From NCBI RefSeq assembly GCF_011300215.1, contig NZ_CP049866.1, positions 1,426,001 through 1,490,000 of the forward strand: DNA of 64,000 nt. The letters are read 5' to 3'. Within the stretch, counting starts at the first letter, position 1. Each line of letters opens with the position of its first letter. Below are positions 16,553-26,185 of this stretch, piece after piece. The translations under genes and the position numbers were made by a program. Source of the DNA: Nocardioides piscis. Its GTDB lineage: Bacteria; Actinomycetota; Actinomycetes; Propionibacteriales; Nocardioidaceae. The notes beneath the pieces are model-generated. The model saw nothing but the letters and a program-made list of their open reading frames with translations, was not told the DNA's origin and searched no databases.

Positions 16553-17599
16553 ATGAAACACACCCACGCGGGTCCGGTGCTGGTGACGGGCGGCACAGGT
16601 TCGTTCGGCTCGACGATGGTGAGCAGACTTCTCAAGACGGATGTCGGAGAGATCCGGATCCTGAGCCGTGACGAAGCCAAGCAGGACGCTATGCGACGTC
16701 AGCTCGCTGATGGGCGGGTGAAGTTCCACGTCGGAGACGTACGAGACACTCGCAGCGTTGAGGATGCAATGGACGGTGTGCAGCATGTCTTCCACGCCGC
16801 GGCGCTCAAGCAGGTGCCGAGCTGCGAGTTTTTTCCCCAGCAGGCCGTGCTCACCAACGTCACCGGTAGCGACAACGTCATCCGCGCCGCCGAGCGAGCG
16901 GGGGTTGCGTCGGTTGTGTGCTTGAGCACCGACAAAGCGGTGTACCCCATTAACGCCATGGGCATCTCCAAAGCCATGATGGAAAAGGTGGCTCAGGCCC
17001 ACGCTCGCAACCGCTCTGCCACCAGCGGTACGACGGTATCGATCACGCGCTATGGCAACGTCATGTACAGCCGGGGATCAGTGATCCCGTTGTTCGTTCA
17101 GCAAATCAGGGACGGCCAGCCCCTTACGGTCACCGACCCAACGATGACGCGCTTCTTGATGTCCCTCGAGGAGTCTGTGGACCTGGTGCAGTACGCGTTC
17201 GACCGCGCCACACCCGGGGACCTGTTCGTGTACAAGGCACCTGCCTGCACGGTCGAGTTGCTGGCGCGAGCTGTTGCTTCCTTGTTCGGCGACAACGACC
17301 CAGAGGTAAGGATAATCGGGACCCGCCACGGCGAGAAGCTCTACGAGTCGCTTCTGAGTCGCGAGGAACTGCAGAAGGCTGACGATCAGGGCGCATATTT
17401 CCGGGTGCCGTTGGACGCGCGATCCCTCGAGTACGAACTGTACTTTGACGAAGGGGAAAGCGAGGTCGTCGATCACGACTACACCTCGCACAACACCGTG
17501 CAGCTCGACCTCGATGGGGTAAAACGACTTCTGCTCAATTTGGAGCCAATTCGTCGAGAGATGCGTGCGGCCGGTTGCGACCCGGAGTCGCAGGCATGA
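16553..17599 (+). CDS. capE: UDP-GlcNAc 4,6-dehydratase/5-epimerase, CapE type
   Basis: A 348-aa SDR enzyme: VTGGTGSFGSTM binds NAD(P), VFHAAALKQVPSCEF and STDKAVYPINAMGISK follow; MGISK stands where most SDRs have YxxxK, as known for this family. First step of UDP-L-FucNAc synthesis from UDP-GlcNAc. The next two genes supply CapF and CapG, so the pathway is complete. GAAGGA lies just before ATG 16553. Soluble, unlike the membrane dehydratase at 9996. Confidence 0.9.
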   Translation: MKHTHAGPVLVTGGTGSFGSTMVSRLLKTDVGEIRILSRDEAKQDAMRRQLADGRVKFHVGDVRDTRSVEDAMDGVQHVFHAAALKQVPSCEFFPQQAVLTNVTGSDNVIRAAERAGVASVVCLSTDKAVYPINAMGISKAMMEKVAQAHARNRSATSGTTVSITRYGNVMYSRGSVIPLFVQQIRDGQPLTVTDPTMTRFLMSLEESVDLVQYAFDRATPGDLFVYKAPACTVELLARAVASLFGDNDPEVRIIGTRHGEKLYESLLSREELQKADDQGAYFRVPLDARSLEYELYFDEGESEVVDHDYTSHNTVQLDLDGVKRLLLNLEPIRREMRAAGCDPESQA

Positions 17600-18714
17600 G
17601 GGTTGCGGTCACCGGGGGGTTCGGCTTCCTCGGATGGCACACCGCGTGCCGCCTCCGGGCGATTCACGGGGTCGAGCCCATACGCCTGGGGCGCAACGAC
17701 TTTGCCGACCCCCAGCGTCTGATCGAGGCTTTGACAGGTGTCGATGCAGTGATCCACATCGCCGGCATCAACCGCTCGGACTCCGATGGAGCGGTTCAGC
17801 AGGGGAACATTGCCATCGCCTTGGGCCTGGCGGGTGCGATGCGCCAGGTCGGCAAACCGCTTGACCTGGTCTTTGCAAACTCAGTCCAGTCGCAGCGGGA
17901 CAACCCATACGGTCGGGGTAAGGCGGAGGCCGCGAGGATCGTGAAGGAGGCCGCGAAGGACGTGGGTGGCCACTTCGCTGACCTGTTGCTGCCGAACCTG
18001 TTCGGTGAACACGGACGCCCTGGCTACAACTCATTCGTCGCCACGTTCGCGCACGATGTCGCGGCGGGTCGTAGACCATCAATCACGGACGACCGCAAGA
18101 TCGAACTGCTTCACGCGCAGGACGCAGCGGGGCTATTGATTCAAGCGCTGGGCAGGGACGTGTCCGAAGTGGTGTCTGCCGAGCCGATGGCGATCAGCGA
18201 CGTGTTGCACTTTTTTCTCGAGACCCACGAGCTGTACGCGGCCCGTGGCGAGGTGCCGGACTTGTCCACGCCGATGCGGCGCAATCTGTTCAACACGTAC
18301 CGGGCGGCGGCCTTCCCGGAAATGTGGCCCATCTCGCCGCAGGTGCACTGCGACGATCGCGGTGACCTGTACGAGACCGTCCGTGCGCACGGCGGCACCG
18401 GTATGGCGTTCATGTCCACCACTCGCCCGGGGCAGAAGCGCGGTGAGCACTATCACCTGCACAAGGTCGAGCGGTTCTTCGTGGTCAAGGGGGAGGCCGA
18501 GATCAAGCTCCGGCGCCTGCTACACGATGAGGTGGTCACCTTCCGGTTGAGCGGCGACGAGCCCTCGTTCGTCGACATGCCGACGCTGTGGGTCCACAAC
18601 ATCCGAAACGTCGGCGACAGCGAGCTGGTCACGATGTTCTGGTCCGACCAATTGCTCGACGCTGCGAACCCCGATCAGTTCCCTGAGACCATCGCCCAGG
18701 AGGCAATCGCATGA
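17596..18714 (+). CDS. capF: CapF: SDR reductase fused to cupin, UDP-L-FucNAc pathway
   Basis: A 372-aa two-domain protein. The SDR part starts VAVTGGFGFLGWH and has YGRGK (YxxxK); the C-terminal cupin has metal ligands in GEHYHLHKVERFF. CapF/FnlB epimerises C3 and reduces C4 of the CapE product to UDP-N-acetyl-L-talosamine type product. ATG 17596 overlaps the capE stop (ATGA); an upstream in-frame start at 17575 is less likely. Confidence 0.9.
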   Translation: MRVAVTGGFGFLGWHTACRLRAIHGVEPIRLGRNDFADPQRLIEALTGVDAVIHIAGINRSDSDGAVQQGNIAIALGLAGAMRQVGKPLDLVFANSVQSQRDNPYGRGKAEAARIVKEAAKDVGGHFADLLLPNLFGEHGRPGYNSFVATFAHDVAAGRRPSITDDRKIELLHAQDAAGLLIQALGRDVSEVVSAEPMAISDVLHFFLETHELYAARGEVPDLSTPMRRNLFNTYRAAAFPEMWPISPQVHCDDRGDLYETVRAHGGTGMAFMSTTRPGQKRGEHYHLHKVERFFVVKGEAEIKLRRLLHDEVVTFRLSGDEPSFVDMPTLWVHNIRNVGDSELVTMFWSDQLLDAANPDQFPETIAQEAIA

Positions 18715-19856
18715 AAGTCATGACCGTAGTCGGGACCAGGCCCGAGATCATTCGGCTTGCCTGCGTGATCGACCGTCTTGACAAGACCGACGGCATCGAG
18801 CACGTCCTGGTGCACACCGGCCAGAACTACGATCACTCGCTGAATCAGGTCTTTTTTGACGACCTTGGAATTCGTGCCCCGAACCACTTCTTGGGGGTGG
18901 ATACGTCCAGCCTGGGGTCGGTCTTAGGCGGCGTGCTCATGGGCACGGAGAACGTATTGTTGAAGGAACGGCCAGATGCGATGCTTGTTCTGGGTGACAC
19001 GAACTCCTGCATCGCTACGGTCATGGGTAAACGCATGCGCGTCCCGACCTACCACATGGAGGCCGGCAACCGCTGCTTCGACGAGAACGTCCCGGAAGAG
19101 ACGAACCGACGACTCGTCGACCATGTCGCTGACTTCAATCTCGCCTACACCGAGCACGCGCGCCGCAACTTGCTTGCAGAGGGTCTGCACCCTCGCCGAA
19201 TGTTGGTAACCGGCTCCCCAATGAGGGAGGTGCTTGCGAAGTATCGCAACCAGATTGACGCCTCCGACGTGCTCCAGAGGCTCAATCTTGTGACTGGTGA
19301 CTACTTCTTGGTCAGTGCCCATCGCGAGGAGAACGTGGATCTGACTGAGCGTCTGCACATGCTGCTCGACTGTCTCGTCGCTGTGCGGGAGCAGTTCGGC
19401 AAGCGCGTCGTTGTCTCAACACATCCGCGCACGCAAAAACGGCTGGAGGCGCTGAAAAGTGAAGTCGACCTCACGGGCATCGATTTTATGGAGCCTTTCG
19501 GCTTCCACGATTACAACAAGCTCCAACTCGAGGCGGCGTGCGTCCTTTCCGACTCGGGCACGATCTCGGAAGAATCCTCGATTCTGGGTTTTCCCGCGAT
19601 CACCCTGCGGGACTCAATTGAGCGCCCCGAAGCCCTGGACAGCGGATCAATCATCATGACCGGTCTCGATGTTAACGACGTGGTGCGAGGGATCGGCCTA
19701 TCGATGGCGGACGGTCCCGTAACCTCGTCTCACCCGGCTGGGTACGAGATCGCCGACACGAGTAGTCGGATAGTGCGGTTCATTGCGTCAACGGCTGGAC
19801 GGCACCATGCATGGGCGGGTATCCGGTACCAGAACGATCTTGGGGTGGGACTATGA
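18711..19856 (+). CDS. capG: UDP-N-acetylglucosamine 2-epimerase-like CapG (UDP-L-FucNAc)
   Basis: A 381-aa WecB-family epimerase: VVGTRPEIIRL at the start, TGQNYDHSLNQVFFDDL, MEAGNRCFDENVPEETNRR and SDSGTISEESSILGFP. CapG/FnlC epimerises C2 of the CapF product, finishing UDP-L-FucNAc. Start overlaps capF by 4 nt and its own stop overlaps the next glycosyltransferase. Confidence 0.9.
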   Translation: MKVMTVVGTRPEIIRLACVIDRLDKTDGIEHVLVHTGQNYDHSLNQVFFDDLGIRAPNHFLGVDTSSLGSVLGGVLMGTENVLLKERPDAMLVLGDTNSCIATVMGKRMRVPTYHMEAGNRCFDENVPEETNRRLVDHVADFNLAYTEHARRNLLAEGLHPRRMLVTGSPMREVLAKYRNQIDASDVLQRLNLVTGDYFLVSAHREENVDLTERLHMLLDCLVAVREQFGKRVVVSTHPRTQKRLEALKSEVDLTGIDFMEPFGFHDYNKLQLEAACVLSDSGTISEESSILGFPAITLRDSIERPEALDSGSIIMTGLDVNDVVRGIGLSMADGPVTSSHPAGYEIADTSSRIVRFIASTAGRHHAWAGIRYQNDLGVGL

Positions 19857-20989
19857 AACCTGAGAACGGGCGCGTTCTGATGATGACAGGAGAGGTGCGC
19901 GAAAATGGGCTTACTCGGCACGTGCTTCAGTTGGCGTCGGCGCTAAAGGCGCAGGGCTGGACAGTCGCAATCGCGCTGGACTCGTCGTTGGCGTCAAGCG
20001 AGTGGTTTGTCCGGGATGCCGAACATCGAGGCCTCACCACGTATCAATTGGGCTTCTCTCGTCAAGGTGTTGGGCTTGTGCGTTCTGGGGCCGCGCTGGC
20101 AGCAGGATACCTGGATGCCCGCGCAATGGTGGAGGAGTTCAATCCAACCGTCATTCACTGCCACACCCGAAGCACGCTCCCATATGCGCTCTTGGCCAGT
20201 GGTCGAGGGCGTTCCCGAGTCGTGTTCAGTGTCCATAACACCATTGCGAATACCGCGGTCACTAAAATTCTGTACAGAATTCCCCAAAAATTCGTCGCAA
20301 CGAGTGAGGCGATCGAGGTTGACTTACTCGAAGGATTTGGCGTGCCAGCAAGAAAGGTCCACTACGTCCCGAACGGAGTGGAGTCCACGACGCCAGATTT
20401 TGAGCCAGTCAGTTTGGATAAAGCAGACTTAGAAGCGTGCGATGAGGGGCTAGTGCTTGTTGCAATGGGACGGTTGGACGAAGCCAAAGGCTTCGATGTG
20501 CTGATTGATGCTGCCGCCATACTTCAGGCAGATGCGGACATGCCTCACTTTCACGTCGTCATCGTGGGGGAGGGAGAAGAGCGTCCTGATCTAGAGCGCC
20601 GGTGTCGCGAGACACACACCCAAGACATCGTGCACCTGGTCGGCTGGCGCAGCGACATCGCGGAGGTCTTCGATGCGTCCGACGTGTTTGTCTTGTCCAG
20701 CAGGTGGGAGGGCTTCCCGCTGGTCGTAGTGGACGCGATGTTGCGAGGCCTGCCGGTTGTGCGGACGGCGGTTTCGGGGAAGGAGCAAGTGGTTCACGGC
20801 GAGACGGGTTTCCTCGTCCAGCCGGATGACGCAGTCGCGCTCGCTGCGCGACTCAAAGAGTTAGCCTCGTCTTCAAAGACACGAAAGGAGTTTGGAGAAG
20901 CTGGCCGCGCACGAGCGGAGGCTCTCTACACGACGATACAAATGGCTTCAGCCACAGGAGACATCTACCGCACTGTCGCTGGAAAGTAG
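19853..20989 (+). CDS. Glycosyltransferase family 4
   Basis: A 378-aa GT4 enzyme: GEVRENGLTRHVLQLASAL (acceptor side), FSVHNTIANT, VAMGRLDEAKGFDVLIDAA (start of donor domain) and SSRWEGFPLVVVDAMLRGLP (EX7E-like donor site). Donor and acceptor unknown. ATG 19853 overlaps capG by 4 nt. Codon use is slightly more A/T-rich than in the first operon genes. Confidence 0.88.
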   Translation: MKPENGRVLMMTGEVRENGLTRHVLQLASALKAQGWTVAIALDSSLASSEWFVRDAEHRGLTTYQLGFSRQGVGLVRSGAALAAGYLDARAMVEEFNPTVIHCHTRSTLPYALLASGRGRSRVVFSVHNTIANTAVTKILYRIPQKFVATSEAIEVDLLEGFGVPARKVHYVPNGVESTTPDFEPVSLDKADLEACDEGLVLVAMGRLDEAKGFDVLIDAAAILQADADMPHFHVVIVGEGEERPDLERRCRETHTQDIVHLVGWRSDIAEVFDASDVFVLSSRWEGFPLVVVDAMLRGLPVVRTAVSGKEQVVHGETGFLVQPDDAVALAARLKELASSSKTRKEFGEAGRARAEALYTTIQMASATGDIYRTVAGK

Positions 20990-21092
20990 CTTGGCGACTC
21001 GCGGCAACCGTCGGGTCTGCTCCGTGAGCGTGGTTGCCTCTCCTTACTCTGTTCGCGACACTTCGACTTCCTGAAGGGAATGAATTCCGATC

Positions 21093-21851
21093 ATGCGCAA
21101 CGCGTCCGAGTGGAGGCCAACGAAATTTCAACTCCGGAGGGGGGTATGGCGTGCGTCCCGCGACCGGGGGACTCTATCGATCGCAGCGCGGCTCACCTCT
21201 GACCGATGCGCGACAAGTTATGTTCGCGCAGTGAAGCAGCACGCAACCGGACGTCTCGCCGACATCGGTTGTGGTGCTGTTCCACTTTACGGCGCATATG
21301 GGGATCTGACGGATAGCGTGACATGCATCGACTGGCCCTCGTCTTTCTACACGAACAAACATGTCGATATCGAACATGACCTGACGATGCCTTTGGATTT
21401 GCCTGATGCCAGTTTTGACACCATTCTTTGTACAGACGTGTTGGAGCACCTGCCACGGCCAGAAGTCGCCATGGCTGACTTTGCTCGCCTCTTGGCTCCA
21501 CGTGGTAAGTTGATTATCGGTGTTCCATTCTTGTATGGACTTCATGAGGAACCCCACGACCACCACCGGTTCACTCACTTCAAGTTGCATGATCTCGCAA
21601 AATCAAATGCACTGGAGGTCGTGACCTTGGAAACGCTCGGTGGGCCGGTTGAGGTGGTAGGCGACATGGTGGCGCGCTTGCTTGCCTCTCGTGGCCGGTC
21701 GGGACGTGCTTTGGCCGCAGCGGAGCAGGAGGCCGTGATCTGGCTAGGACGGCAGCTCCCGGCTAGCTTGCGCTCGGACATGGATTGGAAGTTTCCGTCG
21801 GGGTACTTGATGGTTGCGCAGAAACCTGCGCAACGGCCGCTGCAGGACTGA
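21093..21851 (+). CDS. Class I SAM-dependent methyltransferase
   Basis: A 252-aa protein with motif I ADIGCGAVPLYG and the class-typical CTDVLEHLPRPEVAMADFAR. The HDHHRFTHF segment is frequent in methyltransferases of polysaccharide clusters. It probably methylates a repeat-unit sugar. It is separated from the GT4 by 103 nt and is the last gene before the IS21 element; no terminator was recognised. The start is uncertain because several residues precede the conserved fold. Confidence 0.8.
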   Translation: MRNASEWRPTKFQLRRGVWRASRDRGTLSIAARLTSDRCATSYVRAVKQHATGRLADIGCGAVPLYGAYGDLTDSVTCIDWPSSFYTNKHVDIEHDLTMPLDLPDASFDTILCTDVLEHLPRPEVAMADFARLLAPRGKLIIGVPFLYGLHEEPHDHHRFTHFKLHDLAKSNALEVVTLETLGGPVEVVGDMVARLLASRGRSGRALAAAEQEAVIWLGRQLPASLRSDMDWKFPSGYLMVAQKPAQRPLQD

Positions 21852-22091
21852 ACAGTCGCACTTCTCTGAATCGTTTTCCCAATACACGGGGCAAGTGTCA
21901 TCAACGCGGCCCCGAGGTCCAGATGGTCCAAGTGTTCAAAGGTGAGATTTGATAGCAGATTATTGACAGCGTTAGCACACCTGGGTCTGCCCGTTCGGGT
22001 CGTACGGTGTCCGAGGGCTCGTTGTCGACGACGCTTGAAAACGAGGCCATAGCGACGGGCGAAAACGAGGCCACCCAGACAGATTGGATGG

Positions 22092-23318
22092 GTGATCTCA
22101 GTGGAGGATTGGGCTTTGATCCGGCGGCTGGTTGCGGACGGTGTTCCGCAGCGGCAAGTCGCACGGGATCTAGGTATCGGTAGGTCGACGGTCGAGCGTG
22201 CGTTGGCCTCGGACCGGCCGCCGAAGTATGAGCGTCCGCCGGTGCCGACCTCGTTCGAACCGTTCGAGCCGTTGGTGCGAGAGTTGCTCAAGACGACGCC
22301 GGACATGCCGGCGACGGTGATCGCAGAACGGGTTGGCTGGACCGGTTCGATCACCTGGTTCCGCGACCACGTCCGCCGGCTGCGTCCTGAACATCGACCG
22401 GTCGACCCCTCGGACCGGCTGACCTGGCTGCCAGGTGACGCGGCGCAGTGCGACCTGTGGTTCCCGCCGAAGAAGATCCCGCTCGAGGACGGCAGCAAGG
22501 TGTTGTTGCCGGTCATGGTGATCACCGCCGCGCACTCGCGGTTCATCCTCGGCCAAATGATCCCGACCCGGCACACCCAGGACCTGCTGCTAGGGATGTG
22601 GGAGCTGATGCAGCAGCTGGGCTGTGTCCCGCGCCGTCTGATCTGGGATAACGAGTCCGGCATCGGTCGCGGCAAGCGTCATGCCGAAGGCGTCGGTGCG
22701 TTCACCGGCACCCTGGCCACCACGCTGCAGCGGTTGAAGCCGTATGACCCGGAGTCCAAGGGAGTCGTCGAGCGACGCAACGGGTTCTTCGAGACCTCCT
22801 TCATGCCTGGGCGTGACTTCGCGTCACCGGCCGACTTCAACACCCAGTTCGCCGAGTGGCTGGGACTCGCGAACGCCCGGGTGGTGCGCACCATCAAGAC
22901 CAGGCCGGTCGACCGGCTTGCCGCCGATCGGGCAGCGATGCTGCCGCTGCCACCCGTCGCACCCGTGGTCGGGTGGGTCAACCGGGTCAGGTTGGGCCGC
23001 GACTACTACGTCCGCGTCGACAGCAGCGACTACTCCGTCGACCCTGCGGTGATCGGCAGGTTCGTCGACGTGACCGCTGACCTGGGTCGTGTCGAAGTCC
23101 GCCACGAGGGGCGCCTCGTCGCCACCCATGACCGTGTCTGGGCGCGCGGCATGACCATCACCGACCCCGTCCACGTCGCCGCAGCGAAGGTCCTGCGTGA
23201 GGAGTTCCAACACCCGCGACCAGCAGCGGATCCGCACGAGGAACTAGCCCGCGATCTGGCCGACTACGACCGTGCCTTCGGCCTCATCGACGGCCTGACT
23301 GACGGGCAGGTGGCCTGA
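22092..23318 (+). CDS. istA: IS21-family transposase IstA
   Basis: A 408-aa protein: N-terminal helix-turn-helix (GVPQRQVARDLGIGRSTVER), then an RNase H-like DDE core with Asp in GDAAQCDLWFPP, Asp in LIWDNESGIG and Glu in YDPESKGVVERRNGFFE, and a C-terminal beta domain. GTG start within the left end region. Stop overlaps istB start (TGATG). Confidence 0.94.
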   Translation: MISVEDWALIRRLVADGVPQRQVARDLGIGRSTVERALASDRPPKYERPPVPTSFEPFEPLVRELLKTTPDMPATVIAERVGWTGSITWFRDHVRRLRPEHRPVDPSDRLTWLPGDAAQCDLWFPPKKIPLEDGSKVLLPVMVITAAHSRFILGQMIPTRHTQDLLLGMWELMQQLGCVPRRLIWDNESGIGRGKRHAEGVGAFTGTLATTLQRLKPYDPESKGVVERRNGFFETSFMPGRDFASPADFNTQFAEWLGLANARVVRTIKTRPVDRLAADRAAMLPLPPVAPVVGWVNRVRLGRDYYVRVDSSDYSVDPAVIGRFVDVTADLGRVEVRHEGRLVATHDRVWARGMTITDPVHVAAAKVLREEFQHPRPAADPHEELARDLADYDRAFGLIDGLTDGQVA

Positions 23319-24118
23319 TGGCAGCCAAGGCCAAGAGCAACACGACCGAGGCACTCAAGCAGCTGACCTACCTAGCGGGTGCGTTGAAGGCGCCCCGGAT
23401 CACCGAAGCAGCAGGTCGGCTGGCCGACCATGCCCGCGACGCCGGGTGGACCCACGAGGAGTACCTCGCCGCGGTCCTGGATCGTGAGGTCGCAGCACGC
23501 AACGCATCCGGTGCCCAGCTGCGGATCCGGGCCGCCGGGTTCGGTTCCCGCAAGACGATCGAGGAGTTCGACTGGGACGCCCAACCCGAGGTCCGACAAC
23601 AGATCGCCGCACTCGCATCGGGTGGGTTCCTGACCGAGGCACGCAACGTCGTGCTGCTAGGCCCGCCGGGCACCGGCAAGACCCACCTGGCCACCGGCCT
23701 GGGCATCGCTGCCGCCCACCACGGCCACCGGGTCCTGTTCGCCACCGCCACCGAATGGGTCACCCGACTCACCGACGCCCACCGCGCAGGACGGCTACCC
23801 CAAGAGCTCGCACGGCTGCGGCGCTACGGACTGATCATCGTCGACGAGGTCGGCTACCTGCCCTTCGAGCAAGACGCCGCGAACCTGTTCTTTCAACTCG
23901 TGTCCAGCCGCTACGAACACGCCTCGCTGATCCTCACCAGCAACCTGCCCTTCAGCGGCTGGGGCGGTGTGTTCGGCGACCAGGCCGTCGCCGCGGCGAT
24001 GATCGACCGCGTCGTCCACCACGCCGACGTCCTGACCCTGAAGGGCGCCAGCTACCGGCTACGCAACCGCGGGATCGACACCCTGCCCAGCATCAGAACC
24101 CAAGACACGGCAGACTAG
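23318..24118 (+). CDS. istB: IS21-family transposition ATPase IstB
   Basis: A 266-aa AAA+ protein with Walker A GPPGTGKTHLA, Walker B LIIVDEVGYLPF and sensor ILTSNLPFSGW. It selects target DNA and activates IstA. Intact and coupled to istA by a 1-nt overlap. Confidence 0.94.
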   Translation: MAAKAKSNTTEALKQLTYLAGALKAPRITEAAGRLADHARDAGWTHEEYLAAVLDREVAARNASGAQLRIRAAGFGSRKTIEEFDWDAQPEVRQQIAALASGGFLTEARNVVLLGPPGTGKTHLATGLGIAAAHHGHRVLFATATEWVTRLTDAHRAGRLPQELARLRRYGLIIVDEVGYLPFEQDAANLFFQLVSSRYEHASLILTSNLPFSGWGGVFGDQAVAAAMIDRVVHHADVLTLKGASYRLRNRGIDTLPSIRTQDTAD

Positions 24119-24183
24119 AAGACACGAACCGGTGGCCTCGTTTTCGAGCGTCGCATCGGCCTCATTTTCGAGCGTTGCCGACA

Positions 24184-24700
24184 CTCGTCGGGAACGCTCT
24201 GATCAATGCGACGTGACGCTCGTGGCGACTGTCGCGGGAGCCTCAGCCAGGCTCCTAGGTGGCCTCGTGGTAACGGCGTCGTGCTGGGGGAGGCGGCGGC
24301 TCGGCGCATAGCAGCGCTCACCGCCATCTCCGGGCACTGCCCAGAACAGGCTGTTTCCGCAGATGGGACAGCGTTGACACACCCTTTCTGCCTCGCACCG
24401 CAGTCGACCATCGGCGCGGGCGTCGTGCCGGTCAATAGTCCGCGACGGGGCAGCACGAAGCAGACCTTAAGTTCGTCCGCAGCACCGGATCGTGTGGGCG
24501 GCCGGTGGTGCAGCGCAGTGCGACTTGTGTCTCTCGCCGCGCGAGATTCCGCCAGGGGATGGCACCACGAAGCTGTTGCCGGCGTTGGTGTTCACCGCCG
24601 CTGGAAACCAAGCGGTCAGAACTGCTACAGATTCGAGCATCGGCGGCAGTTTCGCGAGTCCAGGGGTCCGGTTACCATCGCTCCCTGCGAGACTGCGTTC
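24184..24700. other. Non-coding stretch with IS debris
   Basis: From the IS21 right end to the epimerase gene. Apart from the istA relic (24492-24608) no gene is supported; a long in-frame extension upstream of the epimerase reads through it but shows no protein family. Confidence 0.6.
24492..24608 (+). pseudogene. Fragment of an IS21 IstA-like transposase
   Basis: Translated from 24492 it gives GGAAQCDLCLSPREIPPGD and TKLLPALVFTAAGN, which lines up with GDAAQCDLWFPPKKIPLEDG and LLPVMVITAAH in the intact IstA nearby, so it covers the first catalytic Asp region only. DNA is clearly diverged from the intact copy, so it is a remnant of a different, older IS21-type element. Confidence 0.7.
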
Positions 24701-25633
24701 ATGAATGACACTTCGGCTACCACTGACCACTTGCATAACCCACGTGGATCGATGGCGATCGTAGGGTTTGGCTTCATCGGCCGTCGTATCGCCAAGCGAG
24801 CCCAGGAGCGCGGCTGGCAGGTGCGGGCCCTAAACCTCGAGCCCGTGGGAGACGATGCGGTCGAATTAGTTGTGGGGTCAGCCCAAGACCCTGTGTTGCT
24901 GACGCGGTTCCTTACGGGAGCCTCGCACATCGTCTATGCCGCCGGGACTAGCAAACCAGCCGATTCTAACCTAGACCCGGTCTCCGACGCGGTGCGTAAC
25001 TTGGAACCGTTGTTGGCCGTGCTTGGCGCAGCCCGCGCAGTTCCTCCTCGAGGTCTGACGTTTCTTTCTTCGGGCGGATCGGTGTACGGCCCAGACTCGC
25101 CTGTTCCGACTAGCGAGGACGCACCGCTGTGGCCCATCAGTTCGTACGGAATCATGAAGGTGGCGGCTGAAAGGTATGTATCGATGTATGCGCGGCAAGC
25201 CAAGTTCGCCGCTGACATCTTGCGATGCGCAAATGTGGTCGGACCTGGGGAGCCAACCGTGGGGTCACAAGGGCTTATCGGAATCGCACGGGCGAGGCTG
25301 CTGGCCGGTGAACGGATCACCGTGTTCGGAGATGGAAGCGCCCGTCGCGACTACATCCACGTCGACGACCTAGCGGACGCGGTGGTCCGACTGGCCGAGA
25401 AGCCGCATGGCTTGCGCGCGCTAAATGTCGGAAGCGGCGCGGCGATATCAATCGCCGAGATTATCGAGGCTCTGAGCGAGGCCCACAGCGTTAAGCCTTT
25501 GATTGATCATCAACCAGCAAGGGCGTCCGATGCGCCCATCACCCAGTTAGACATCTCGGAACTCAATAGACTCCTTGATTTCTCCCCACGGTCGATTGCG
25601 GCTTGGCTTCGTCAGTCGGGCGCATCTGGCTAA
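24701..25633 (+). CDS. NAD-dependent epimerase/dehydratase (extended SDR)
   Basis: A 310-aa protein: MAIVGFGFIGRRIAKRA (GxxGxxG), YAAGTSKPADSN, LSSGGSVYG, SSYGIMKVAAERY (YxxxK) and GSARRDYIHVDDLADAV. Resembles UDP-glucose 4-epimerase-like sugar enzymes; exact reaction unknown. ATG 24701 chosen; ATG 24752 just before the Rossmann motif is also possible. Part of the A/T-richer accessory zone. Confidence 0.82.
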   Translation: MNDTSATTDHLHNPRGSMAIVGFGFIGRRIAKRAQERGWQVRALNLEPVGDDAVELVVGSAQDPVLLTRFLTGASHIVYAAGTSKPADSNLDPVSDAVRNLEPLLAVLGAARAVPPRGLTFLSSGGSVYGPDSPVPTSEDAPLWPISSYGIMKVAAERYVSMYARQAKFAADILRCANVVGPGEPTVGSQGLIGIARARLLAGERITVFGDGSARRDYIHVDDLADAVVRLAEKPHGLRALNVGSGAAISIAEIIEALSEAHSVKPLIDHQPARASDAPITQLDISELNRLLDFSPRSIAAWLRQSGASG

Positions 25634-26185
25634 ACAACTGAGGGGGCAAGAATTCGAGAATCGCTTGCCGCATTGTTACCCCCGGACAGAGGTGTCTTGG
25701 CTGGGCCCCAGCGGTGGTCCGATGTCGATTGAGAATCAGCCAGGTCTCGGACTGGGCCCGCTCCGTGGGATCGCCATCGTCACCCAGCGCGGGCGTAGAG
25801 GTCTCCGGCGAAAAAGCCGTCATGGAGTTCGGATCGTCGACCTCCTCCAGTCGACGGACCATTGATAGCGAATTTCTTGTCGTAGCGAATTTCTTGCCAA
25901 CCCCGTGCTGCTTGGCCACGACACCGCAGCTGCCAGTGAGTGAGGAGAACCTGTCCCGAAGCCTCACGGCGCTGAAGGCACCTGGGTGATGTAGTTCTAG
26001 GTCGACTGTGGACACCGTGCAGATGCCAGCCGCATGTGCTCACCTTCCTGGACTCGACAGGATCCGCCAGCAAACCTGAGCGGGCTTCAGTCGCCCGCGT
26101 TCCTGTCGTCGAGTCACTTGCTGGCCGATACGTCGTCGTCCTCCTAGAACGTGAACGCAGATGAGCTCGGCTAAGGTTCCGTTCC
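25634..26185. other. Intergenic stretch, no supported gene
   Basis: About 550 bp between epimerase and glycosyltransferase. Open frames exist on both strands but none shows a recognisable fold, ribosome site or neighbour-like codon use. Given the relics on both sides it may be decayed mobile or polysaccharide-gene DNA. Confidence 0.5.

Larger units (their letters stand above)
22023..24183. mobile_element. IS21-family insertion sequence, complete (about 2.16 kb)
   Basis: Ends begin TGTCGACGACGCTTGAAAA (left) and finish TTTTCGAGCGTTGCCGACA (right), near-perfect inverted repeats. Inside each end a second motif copy (GAAAACGAGGCC) repeats, the multiple terminal repeats typical of IS21. The element is flanked by a 5-bp direct repeat CTCGT at 22018-22022 and 24184-24188, a target duplication. 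It carries intact istA and istB and looks recent. Confidence 0.9.
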
